Of a stretch of 17,187 bases of DNA, positions 1 through 7,260 are shown piece by piece. Under the pieces are notes generated by a model. It saw nothing but the letters and a program-made list of their open reading frames with translations, made no database searches and had not been told where the DNA came from. The translations under genes were made by a program, and so were the position numbers. Position 1 is the stretch's first letter. Each line of letters opens with the position of its first letter. The stretch is from an uncultured Oscillospiraceae bacterium (GTDB lineage Bacteria; Bacillota; Clostridia; Oscillospirales; Acutalibacteraceae), in the NCBI GenBank assembly GCA_900556765.1, contig USQH01000021.1, forward strand, positions 1-17,187. The letters are read 5' to 3'.

Positions 1-9
1 AATTTCACA

Positions 10-2073
10 ATGACAAAAGCAATCAAACGGGTCATGTCGGTATTTTTAGCCCTGTCGATTGTCGTATGCGCTGTATCCATCAGTGCGTCCGCTCTCGAAA
101 TGACTACCGATTATGACGCAGAGCTTGCAACTATCATGGCTACAAATTACAATACGTCAATTTCTTTTGCATTTGAGAACAATTTGCCTACAAATTACGA
201 TGTAATTTCAGCCGGAAAAATGGGGGGAATGTATGGCACCGGATTTAATGAACGGTACCATTACCTTAAGATTGACGGCGGCAAGGAGCTTGATATCGTA
301 TCAAAACTGGGATTTGACGTTACAAACGGCTTCACATTCCACTATGATACATTTACAAACTATCCTTCCACCGGATATACCGAGATGTCTATCGGCAAAC
401 TCAAGGTCGTGACCGACTATGCGACTGCCACAATGTATCTTAAATTCGGCGACAAGATACTCGGTACTCATGCTACCGGTTATGAGCCCGGAACGATCGA
501 GTTCCAGAGCCATTATCTGATGAACGAGTACGATATTGTAAATATTGACCGTAAGATATCGGTAAAGCGTAATTTCGACGGCATTGTAGACAGCAGTGCG
601 GTAAAGAATGATGATCCTGTTATCACATGGACGCTGCCAGACGGATCCACTGCCAAATACATCGATATTCCCACGGATGCAGACTTTGCATATGTAAATG
701 TGGGCTTCCGCGCATCAAGCGAAATAACATCCAGCCAGTACGGACAGATCCCCGCAAATTTTGCCTGTAATTTTAACGGCAACTTTCCGACTTTTGCAAG
801 ACCGCATCTGTCGTCAAACTGCGGCTTCTCGTCACTGACTGCTTTTGCAACTTTTGCAGAACATCTTACCGATGACCTCAATTCATTTGATATTGAGTAT
901 GCTCGCAGCGTATATAATTCCATCAAGTCTAACGGTTCTGCCGGAATGGTCAGTGCAATTGCTCCGATCAATGACTATATTATCGCCGCCGAAAAAGCTT
1001 TGATAGCCGGGGTTACTTCCGACTACGATATCAAAGCGACTGCAGGCGGTAAGATCTACTGTGGCAACGAATTGTTTGTAAACGACAGCAAAAATAATCC
1101 GATCGAACTCGGAAAGCATATGAGCTTTACTGCTGTTGCCGACAACGGCTTCACATTTAGTCACTGGGCAGATATTAACGGAAATATTGTTTCCTGCGAT
1201 GCAACTCTCAACATAATAATGAATTTCACCAGTAAATACACGGCTGTATTTACCGCAAATAATGCAGAGCTTGGCGATGATATTACTGTTATGTTCAGAG
1301 ACTATTCCGGAAACATGGTTTCAGTCATAAATACCCAGGCAGGTCAGGAGATAACCATGCCGAGACTGCCTTTTGCCTACGGATACACCTGCCAAGGTTG
1401 GATGGTCGACGGTGTACTGTACGGTGCGGGTGAAAAAGTTACTTTTGTTTCCGATACGGTTATCGAGGCGGCGGTCGAGAAAAACAAGACTACCTACCGT
1501 ATAGTTTCTGTCGGCGCCGTTGATGAGATCGATAATACATATACTTACAATACGCCGATTACGGTTAAGTTTAACAACAAATTGCTTGCAACCGGTGAAA
1601 AATTTGCCAGATGGATGAGCGGTGATGACATTATCAGCTTTGACGAGGAGTACACCTTCTTTGTAGGTGCTGAGGCGACAATTACCGCCGTTATCTCCAC
1701 CAAAGACGCCGAAATCGTTCCTATCACACTTGTTACAAATGTATCACTTATCGAAAACGACTCGGTAGCCAGCTTCCTTATCGAGCGTTCAATGCCCGAC
1801 GGTTATGAGTATGTAGAATCCGGCGCAATCTATACCAATGACGCGACCAATGCGTCAAAGCTGAAGCTCGCCGGTGTAAACGGCACGACCGTACGCAAAA
1901 TGATTTCTAAGTTCCAGTCGGCCAACGGTCAGATGCGCGTCAATATCGGCAGCACCGCCGGAGGTTCGACATTCTGTCTGGTTTCTTACCTGACCTATCG
2001 TGATGCTGACGGATCGCTGACTACAATTTACTCACCGATCTACAGCGCAACTACTACCGCAGCCGCGGTCTGA
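10..2073 (+). CDS. Secreted protein, unknown N-terminal half, InlB-like repeats and C-terminal module shared with the next gene
   Basis: Encodes 687 residues. Residues 1 to about 29 are a signal peptide (basic TKAIKR start, hydrophobic core, SISASA before the likely cut), so the protein is exported and the ATG is probably the true start. Its ribosome binding site would lie off the left edge; the nine bases before the ATG resemble those before the next gene's ATG. Residues about 30-335 match no family I recognise; they look beta-rich and could be a lectin-like sandwich. From residue 338 (SDYDIKATAGG) come a repeat of about 80 residues with a GFTFSHWAD core, then segments at about 425-490 and 495-565, resembling InlB B-type repeats. 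A terminal domain spans about 572-687. Residues 338-687 align by eye over their whole length with the end of the following protein. I see no LPXTG motif, SLH domain, dockerin or C-terminal membrane segment, so how it is retained is unclear. Probably a surface-associated binding protein; catalytic function unknown. Confidence 0.85.
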   Translation: MTKAIKRVMSVFLALSIVVCAVSISASALEMTTDYDAELATIMATNYNTSISFAFENNLPTNYDVISAGKMGGMYGTGFNERYHYLKIDGGKELDIVSKLGFDVTNGFTFHYDTFTNYPSTGYTEMSIGKLKVVTDYATATMYLKFGDKILGTHATGYEPGTIEFQSHYLMNEYDIVNIDRKISVKRNFDGIVDSSAVKNDDPVITWTLPDGSTAKYIDIPTDADFAYVNVGFRASSEITSSQYGQIPANFACNFNGNFPTFARPHLSSNCGFSSLTAFATFAEHLTDDLNSFDIEYARSVYNSIKSNGSAGMVSAIAPINDYIIAAEKALIAGVTSDYDIKATAGGKIYCGNELFVNDSKNNPIELGKHMSFTAVADNGFTFSHWADINGNIVSCDATLNIIMNFTSKYTAVFTANNAELGDDITVMFRDYSGNMVSVINTQAGQEITMPRLPFAYGYTCQGWMVDGVLYGAGEKVTFVSDTVIEAAVEKNKTTYRIVSVGAVDEIDNTYTYNTPITVKFNNKLLATGEKFARWMSGDDIISFDEEYTFFVGAEATITAVISTKDAEIVPITLVTNVSLIENDSVASFLIERSMPDGYEYVESGAIYTNDATNASKLKLAGVNGTTVRKMISKFQSANGQMRVNIGSTAGGSTFCLVSYLTYRDADGSLTTIYSPIYSATTTAAAV

Positions 2074-2084
2074 TCCATAAGGAA

Positions 2085-2092
2085 AAGGAGGT
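2085..2092 (+). promoter_or_regulatory. Strong ribosome binding site of the SGNH-domain gene
   Basis: AAGGAGGT, a full match to the anti-Shine-Dalgarno core, lies nine bases before the ATG at 2102. It sits in the 28-base gap after the preceding stop. No terminator or promoter is visible in that gap, so the two genes are probably cotranscribed. Confidence 0.85.
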
Positions 2093-2101
2093 AATCTTAC
2101 A

Positions 2102-5100
2102 ATGAAGAAATTTTCTTTCAGAGCGCTTTCCGCAGTGCTTTCGGTGTGTATGATCATCACAATGGTCTCCTGCCTTTTTGCGGTATCGGCATCTGCCGAC
2201 AACGTGACCTACGACAGCGGAAATATGCCGACATGGGTGTTTGACGCTGACTCGTGGAATACCGAGAGCGATATAATTGCTAAGAATATGTCGGATAAAT
2301 CGCTCCGTTTTTACAATACCGGAAGTCTTGATTTCGGTACCGATATGACAAACAGGACAATCACTTTCGACCTTAAGTCACCCGGCGACTGGGCTGTATA
2401 TCTGCGTACCAACGCTGATAGGAAAGATGGCTATATGGTCGGATATGACGGCGGTTACATTTACATTAAACGAATTATTGATACTTGTACAGTAACCGAA
2501 ATGTGCGGTAGTAACTTCAATCTTTTCAACCCGATGCAATGGTATCGCTTTTCTATCACATTTGAAGATACCGATAGCTATACGTCAATCGAACTCAAAA
2601 TTGACGGAAAGCCCGTTCCGCTTTACGATTATGCAACATTTGCCGACGGAACATTCAAGAGTCTTGAAAGCTATACAAGCGACCGCAAGACCATAAACGG
2701 TAAATACTATGATTTTGATCCGATTCGTGACTCAAGCATGACTAACATTGCTTTTGAACCGGCAAAATCAAACGGAAGAGTCATTATTAACCGTTTGAAC
2801 GCTCTTTACATTCGTTCTGTCGACACTGATCTTTCCGATGCTGTTGATCCGTACCGTATTACGTTCATCGGTGACTCCATAACTCACGGCGCGCTCGTTA
2901 AGCACGATCAGACGTGGTCACATTATATGAACGAATTGCTTGGCTACAGCTACGACTGCTACAACGGCGGCGTTTCCGCTGCTGCGGCATTTGAGGGTGC
3001 CGGATACGGCTTCCCGTACCGTTTGCAGAACCAGTTTACTTATACCGGCAACATGAAGTCGGATCTTGTAGTTATCATGCTCGGTACAAACGATGCCAAG
3101 TATATCAAGGATTATAACACTAATGTAATGTTTACCGGCGACAATCTTGAAAAATGGCATCAGAAATTTATTACCGATTACAGCAAGATTGTTAATAACT
3201 GTGATACCGGAAATGCCCAGTTCATATTCGTAATGCCTCCGTGGAACTACCACGATGAGTGGACCGACGAGACCATTCGCAAGATGGGCGAGTGGGTCAC
3301 CGAACTGGCAACCATGTTTGATGCAAAACTCTACAATATGTATGAAACCACCTATCAGCACGAGTCTTGGTTCGACGATAAGCTCCATCCAAACAAGACC
3401 GGTTATCAGGAAATGGCGGCAGCTTTCTATGCATGGCTTACCGAGGAATCCGGAATCGATCTGACCAAGTCTGATGCTAATAAGGTTGCTCTTGCTCCGA
3501 CCGATAACTCCGCTTTTCTTGCTGAACATTCAACTCCGCTTACCAAGTACAACGGATCGTTCAACAAAAACAGCTTTATTGCTTCCTGCTCAGGCGGTTG
3601 GTCTTCTATTAAAGACAATGAGATCCGCTACATTGACGGCGGCGTCGGCTCTAACGGCGGCGGAATCAGTACCGATACATATAACCTCGGTATTAAGTGG
3701 ACTACGACTTTTACATTCCAGGGAACTAACGGTTCCAGCCCAGAGATAGTTAACGGCGAGTATAAATGGAGTACATACCGCTATTCGAGCTATCATGTCG
3801 GCGGTCTGGAGTTCAGAATTTATCATGTTAAGGATGATAACGGCAACGTCGTTTTAGCGTACCGTCTGTTTATGAATAATGTAGAGATCACAGATCCCTG
3901 TATCTCCAAGAACTACTATCAGACTAATAGCTATACCATTAACTATTCATTCGGATCAATAAAGATTGTCCGCAATACCGATAATTACACCATTTTTGAT
4001 ATCGGCAGCAGCAATGTTGGAGCGGTAGTTGGTGAGAATTATAGATTCGACGGTGTCAGATTGGCACTCAGCTCCTACGAATACAATGTTACTACCATTT
4101 GGTCTACACTTTCAGTTGTTGCTCAGCAGCCCGTTGAGAGCGAGTATGACATTACTCATAACGAAAACGGCCATATTGAGGTCAACGGAAAAGAGTTCGA
4201 CGCTACTTCCGCCCGTTATATTGATGAGCGCATTACCCTTAATGCTGTTTGTGATACTTACGGTTATATGTTCATAAAGTGGACCGACGGCGATGGCAAT
4301 AAGCTTTCTACCGATCCTTCCTACGATGTTAAGTTCACCGATCAGAAAACCGTACTTCGTGCAGTATTCGGCCCGTTTGCCGCATACAGTGATCTTCAGA
4401 TCAAGGCAACAGAGGGAGGAAGCATACTCTTTAACGGCGCTCCTTATAATTACAATGACGATTACATTGTCGGAGACATCGTTGAGTTGACTGCAGTTCC
4501 TAATGCCGGATATGAGTTTGGTTACTGGATGGACGCTAACGGAAATGTCGCTTCAACTGATGCCGTTTGGAATGTTAAACTCACAAACGTGTCTGATTAC
4601 ACAGCTGTGTTCTTCTCCACCGGTTCAGATAAAGCAGTCGTCCTGTTCTACGGACGCGCAGGAAAGGCTATTTCTACCTGCACCGTCGCGGTTGGCTCAA
4701 ATGTCACTCTGCCGGAACTGCCTTTCTCTTACGGTTATGTTTGCAACGGATGGAATGTCAACGGTACTGTGATGGCTGCCGGCGAACAGATTACGATCAA
4801 TGAAAATACAATTATCAGCGCGGTGTATTCAAAGGCTTCCAAAAAGTACACCGTTCAGGTTAACGGCGGTACTGTCAACGGCACATCGACAAGCGACAGT
4901 TTTTCATACAACACAAAGATCACAGTTGTATTTGATCAGTCGATTCTGAATGACGGTGAAAAGTTCTATGGCTGGCATATTGCCGATTCTGCCGATGATA
5001 ACTCCATTATCAGCTATGAAACTTCGTACACATTCTATGTCGGCGCAAATGTATCGCTGGTTGCAGTTGTCAATACCGCGGCTGCCGAGGCAAAGCCGAT

Positions 5101-5485
5101 CTCTGACATAACCGATGTTTCGCTGATCGACGGCGGAAAGAAAGTATCTTTCCTGACCGAGCGTACATTGCCGGCAGGTTATACGTTAATTAAATCGGGT
5201 ATTATCTATACAGCAGACAGCAACAAGGCTGCTGAGCTTACCCTCGATAATCTCGGCGGTACTGTATTTGCACTCGATTCTAAATCGGTCAATACCAACG
5301 GTCAGCTCAGACTTACCGTTGCATCGCGTGACGGTTCGGCTATTACCGTGTATGCTGTTTCTTATCTTGTCTATTTTGATAAGGCGGGCAACAAGTACAC
5401 TATTTACTCGAATGTTCACAGCGGTACCACCGTTTCACATGGCGGTTCTCAGGAAATTATCGAGGACGTAAACGACAGATTCTGA
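2102..5485 (+). CDS. Secreted multidomain SGNH/GDSL-type esterase with InlB-like repeats
   Basis: Encodes 1127 residues with a signal peptide of about 32 residues (ending SASA). Residues about 35-245 form a beta-rich, possibly concanavalin-like domain. Residues about 250-445 are an SGNH hydrolase: block I GDSITHG with Ser259, the block II glycine in NGGVS (288-292), block III GTND with Asn330, and block V Asp426-Lys-Leu-His429 followed by PNKTGY. All four signature blocks are present, so it is predicted active. Relatives remove acetyl or other acyl groups from polysaccharides; the substrate here is unknown. Residues about 475-675 form a second beta-rich domain. InlB-like repeats start at 681 and 762, further segments at about 844 and 914, and a terminal module covers about 1000-1113. 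The last 350 residues are homologous to the end of the preceding protein. There is no visible wall anchor. It is probably in an operon with the upstream gene. SGNH assignment is firm; the flanking domain folds are inferred. Confidence 0.9.
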   Translation: MKKFSFRALSAVLSVCMIITMVSCLFAVSASADNVTYDSGNMPTWVFDADSWNTESDIIAKNMSDKSLRFYNTGSLDFGTDMTNRTITFDLKSPGDWAVYLRTNADRKDGYMVGYDGGYIYIKRIIDTCTVTEMCGSNFNLFNPMQWYRFSITFEDTDSYTSIELKIDGKPVPLYDYATFADGTFKSLESYTSDRKTINGKYYDFDPIRDSSMTNIAFEPAKSNGRVIINRLNALYIRSVDTDLSDAVDPYRITFIGDSITHGALVKHDQTWSHYMNELLGYSYDCYNGGVSAAAAFEGAGYGFPYRLQNQFTYTGNMKSDLVVIMLGTNDAKYIKDYNTNVMFTGDNLEKWHQKFITDYSKIVNNCDTGNAQFIFVMPPWNYHDEWTDETIRKMGEWVTELATMFDAKLYNMYETTYQHESWFDDKLHPNKTGYQEMAAAFYAWLTEESGIDLTKSDANKVALAPTDNSAFLAEHSTPLTKYNGSFNKNSFIASCSGGWSSIKDNEIRYIDGGVGSNGGGISTDTYNLGIKWTTTFTFQGTNGSSPEIVNGEYKWSTYRYSSYHVGGLEFRIYHVKDDNGNVVLAYRLFMNNVEITDPCISKNYYQTNSYTINYSFGSIKIVRNTDNYTIFDIGSSNVGAVVGENYRFDGVRLALSSYEYNVTTIWSTLSVVAQQPVESEYDITHNENGHIEVNGKEFDATSARYIDERITLNAVCDTYGYMFIKWTDGDGNKLSTDPSYDVKFTDQKTVLRAVFGPFAAYSDLQIKATEGGSILFNGAPYNYNDDYIVGDIVELTAVPNAGYEFGYWMDANGNVASTDAVWNVKLTNVSDYTAVFFSTGSDKAVVLFYGRAGKAISTCTVAVGSNVTLPELPFSYGYVCNGWNVNGTVMAAGEQITINENTIISAVYSKASKKYTVQVNGGTVNGTSTSDSFSYNTKITVVFDQSILNDGEKFYGWHIADSADDNSIISYETSYTFYVGANVSLVAVVNTAAAEAKPISDITDVSLIDGGKKVSFLTERTLPAGYTLIKSGIIYTADSNKAAELTLDNLGGTVFALDSKSVNTNGQLRLTVASRDGSAITVYAVSYLVYFDKAGNKYTIYSNVHSGTTVSHGGSQEIIEDVNDRF

Positions 5486-5499
5486 TTACGCGATCGTCA

Positions 5500-5520
5500 A
5501 TGATCCTATGATCATGTTTT
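5500..5520 (+). terminator. Weak hairpin with short T-run after the SGNH gene
   Basis: ATGATC and GATCAT form a perfect 6-bp stem around a CTAT loop, followed by GTTTT. It starts 15 bases after the stop codon. The stem is weak, so this may be accessory to the stronger hairpin at 5576-5618. Confidence 0.4.
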
Positions 5521-5522
5521 AA

Positions 5523-5563
5523 GCCGATACGAGCTTGATTTTGGATCGTGCCCGTATTTCGGC
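5523..5563 (+). repeat. Inverted repeat (hairpin) between SGNH gene and terminator
   Basis: GCCGA-TACG on the left pairs with CGTA-TT-TCGGC on the right, nine pairs with a two-T bulge and a loop of about 21 bases. There is no T-run directly after it, so it is not a terminator on its own; it could protect a 3' end or be incidental. Confidence 0.4.
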
Positions 5564-5575
5564 AGTGAAAAAATT

Positions 5576-5618
5576 AAAACGCTATGCGAGAGGCAAAGCC
5601 TTTTGCATAGCGTTTTTT
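5576..5618 (+). terminator. Rho-independent terminator of the two-gene secreted-protein operon
   Basis: AAAACGCTATGC (5576-5587) pairs perfectly over 12 bp with GCATAGCGTTTT (5605-5616), with a 17-base loop and a run of six T's. It lies about 90 bases after the SGNH gene and before the promoter at 5643, insulating the two units. The A-rich left arm means it could also act on the other strand. Confidence 0.85.
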
Positions 5619-5642
5619 GGTATAATCAATCTTTCGAATTAC

Positions 5643-5671
5643 TTGACAGTGGGATTTTACAGAAATATAAT
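5643..5671 (+). promoter_or_regulatory. Consensus sigma-A-type promoter of the GNAT gene
   Basis: TTGACA (5643-5648), a 17-base spacer, and TATAAT (5666-5671): both hexamers match consensus exactly. The expected start near 5678 gives a leader of about 120 bases before the ATG at 5800. I found no operator, riboswitch or T-box motif in that leader; it is AT-rich and unremarkable. Confidence 0.85.
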
Positions 5672-5799
5672 GAGCAAAAAGAATGTAGTAAGCAGCTTTT
5701 ATCTGAAGTGATAATATGATTAAATACAAAACTATGTAGTTTTAAAATATCGGCAGATAAATGTAGATAATAGCACTGGCTTTTTGGAAGGAAAATAAG

Positions 5800-6744
5800 A
5801 TGAACATGAAAATAAGAAAATGGCAAATTGACGATGCAAAGGATCTTGCGGCTGCACTTTCAAACGTAAATGTGCTGAATAATCTGCGTGATGGCCTACC
5901 ATATCCTTATACCGAAAACAATGCAAGAGATTACATAACTTCTATGCTGAAGGCTGATGATTCCGGTACCTTTTCGTATGCAATAGAGGTCGACGGTAAG
6001 GTGGTTGGCAGTATCGGCGCGTTTCGCGGTAGCAATATACATTACCGTACAGCGGAGCTTGGTTATTATATTGCAGAGGAATACTGGGGCAAAGGTATAA
6101 TGACCGCTGCTGTAGTCCGTGTGTGCGATATGGTGTTTTCCAAAACTGATATAATACGAATTTACGCCGAACCGTTTGCCCACAACACAGGATCTCGCCG
6201 TGTGCTTGAAAAGGCCGGATTTCGTCTTGAGGGTATAATGCGCCGCAATGCCTTTAAAAACGGTCAGATGCTTGATATGACGCTGTACGCACTGACTCGC
6301 AATACACAGAAATATCCTGTTAGACGCCTTACAGCGGATGAACTGCCTTCGGCGCTGTCGCTGATATGGGACGTTTTTTGCGAATTTGACGCACCGCTGT
6401 ATACGGAGGAGGGAGTACGGCAGTTTAGAAAAGCTCTGAACGATGGCGAACGTAATAAAACGCTGAACTTTTACGGCGCATTCGACGGCGATGACCTTGT
6501 TGGTGTAATCGCCGTAAGAAAACCGCAGCATATCGGATTTTTCTTTGTCAGGTCTGATCATCATCGCTGCGGCATAGGAAGACGGTTGTTTGAGACTATG
6601 CGTTGTGACTTTACTGTTCAGGAATTTACAGTAAACGCATCTCCGTACGCTGTTGAGGTATATAAACATCTTGGCTTTTCGGCAACCGATGCAGAACAAA
6701 CGGAGAACGGTTTGCGTTATACACCGATGAAATACAGCAAGTAA
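5800..6744 (+). CDS. Tandem GNAT-family N-acetyltransferase (two fused GNAT domains)
   Basis: Encodes 314 residues, cytoplasmic, without signal peptide or membrane segment. Residues 1 to about 168 resemble RimJ/RimL-type acetyltransferases: the acetyl-CoA-binding motif A is YWGKGIM (95-101), followed by AHNTGSRRVLEKAGFRLEG (127-145), the usual end of this family. Residues about 172-314 are a second GNAT domain with motif A HHRCGIGRRL (254-263) and a terminal EVYKHLGF (286-293). GNAT enzymes transfer acetyl groups from acetyl-CoA to amines of proteins, antibiotics or small molecules; the substrate cannot be told from sequence. Typical single-domain members are about 150-180 residues, so this is a two-domain fusion, and both motifs look intact. 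The start is supported by GGAAGGA with a spacing of about eight. It is transcribed alone from the consensus promoter at 5643-5671. Confidence 0.9.
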   Translation: MNMKIRKWQIDDAKDLAAALSNVNVLNNLRDGLPYPYTENNARDYITSMLKADDSGTFSYAIEVDGKVVGSIGAFRGSNIHYRTAELGYYIAEEYWGKGIMTAAVVRVCDMVFSKTDIIRIYAEPFAHNTGSRRVLEKAGFRLEGIMRRNAFKNGQMLDMTLYALTRNTQKYPVRRLTADELPSALSLIWDVFCEFDAPLYTEEGVRQFRKALNDGERNKTLNFYGAFDGDDLVGVIAVRKPQHIGFFFVRSDHHRCGIGRRLFETMRCDFTVQEFTVNASPYAVEVYKHLGFSATDAEQTENGLRYTPMKYSK

Positions 6745-6770
6745 ACGTATGCCTAATTTAATAAAATTGA

Positions 6771-6792
6771 AAAGGCAACGACATTTGCTTTT
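6771..6792 (+). terminator. Possible weak terminator after the GNAT gene
   Basis: GCAA (6775-6778) pairs with TTGC (6785-6788), extended by a G-T pair and A-T pairs into a TTTT run. The stem is short and A/T-rich, so termination here is uncertain. No better candidate lies between the GNAT stop and the pseudogene. Confidence 0.3.
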
Positions 6793-6871
6793 AATGACAC
6801 GTTTACACACAAAATGTTATAAAAGCGGTCGGTAATTATCTCTATAATCAAGTTACGGAAAGAGAAATGGC

Positions 6872-7060
6872 ATGGACTGCATAACGTGATTACAGCGTGC
6901 CATTGATTACATCGAATAGCATATTACGGAGCAGATAGATTATGATGAGGCGGCGAAAAAGGCATATTCGTCAAGCTTTCATTTTCAGCGTGTGTTTGGT
7001 ATACTCTGCGGATGTTTTTTGAGCGAGTACATTACCGATGCAAGATGTGGATCGCTGTAA
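6872..7060 (+). pseudogene. Decayed AraC-family regulator fragment
   Basis: Read in one frame from the ATG at 6872, the sequence gives MDCIT-stop-LQRAIDYIE-stop-HITEQIDYDEAAKKAYSS and then SFHFQRVFGILCGCFLSEYITDARCGSL before a TAA at 7058. This is the start of the DNA-binding half of AraC-family proteins whose helix-turn-helix lies at the N-terminus (typical pattern RAIDYIE...I..DEAAK.A..S..HFQR.F....G..LSEYI). Two in-frame stops interrupt it: TGA at 6887-6889, most simply a mutated CGA, and TAG at 6917-6919, most simply a mutated CAG or GAG. It ends after the first helix-turn-helix, so the second one and any effector domain are missing. Because the frame is kept, the decay is probably recent and by point mutation plus a 3' deletion. 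A TATAAT at 6843-6848 could be the old -10 element. Confidence 0.8.
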
Positions 7061-7075
7061 ATAATAAAAAACAAT

Positions 7076-7105
7076 ATAAATCGGCGCATATTTTATGCGG
7101 TTTAT
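7076..7105. repeat. AT-rich imperfect inverted repeat
   Basis: ATAAA-TCGG-CGCAT, a five-base ATTTT loop, then ATGCG-G-TTTAT. Two five-base-pair stems are separated by an asymmetric bulge. It lies between the decayed regulator and the bidirectional terminator. It may be the remnant of an older terminator or structured 3' end. Confidence 0.4.
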
Positions 7106-7111
7106 AAAAAC

Positions 7112-7162
7112 AAAAAATCACTCGATAAGAATTTTAATTCTCTTCGGGTGATTTTTTGTTTT
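7112..7162. terminator. Bidirectional rho-independent terminator
   Basis: AAAAAATCACTCG (7112-7124) pairs with CGGGTGATTTTTT (7145-7157) over 13 positions including one G-T pair, and an inner AGAATT/AATTCT stem caps it. T-runs follow on both strands. It lies where the plus-strand pseudogene and the minus-strand AraC gene converge, so it probably serves mainly the latter, about 100 bases past its stop. The sequence at 7163-7260 shows nothing else recognisable. Confidence 0.8.
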
Positions 7163-7260
7163 AAGTTCGGTATTGCTTTGTTGTAATACAGCTAAAGACG
7201 TGTTGTTTTTGTGCGTTGCCGCGGATCGGAAATTGCGTTGTGCGATGTCACGATGCCTTT

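Noticed and set aside
5670..5711. Thirteen-codon leader peptide starting within the GNAT promoter
   Set aside because: Its ATG overlaps the -10 box, so it would not be on the transcript.
5896..6810. Open frame of 304 codons on the minus strand opposite the GNAT gene
   Set aside because: The translation is cysteine- and basic-rich with no family motifs, and it is antisense to a protein with two clear GNAT motifs and a good promoter and ribosome binding site.
6843..6848. TATAAT as an active promoter for the decayed AraC gene
   Set aside because: No acceptable -35 hexamer lies 16-18 bases upstream and the downstream gene is broken; at most it is a relic.
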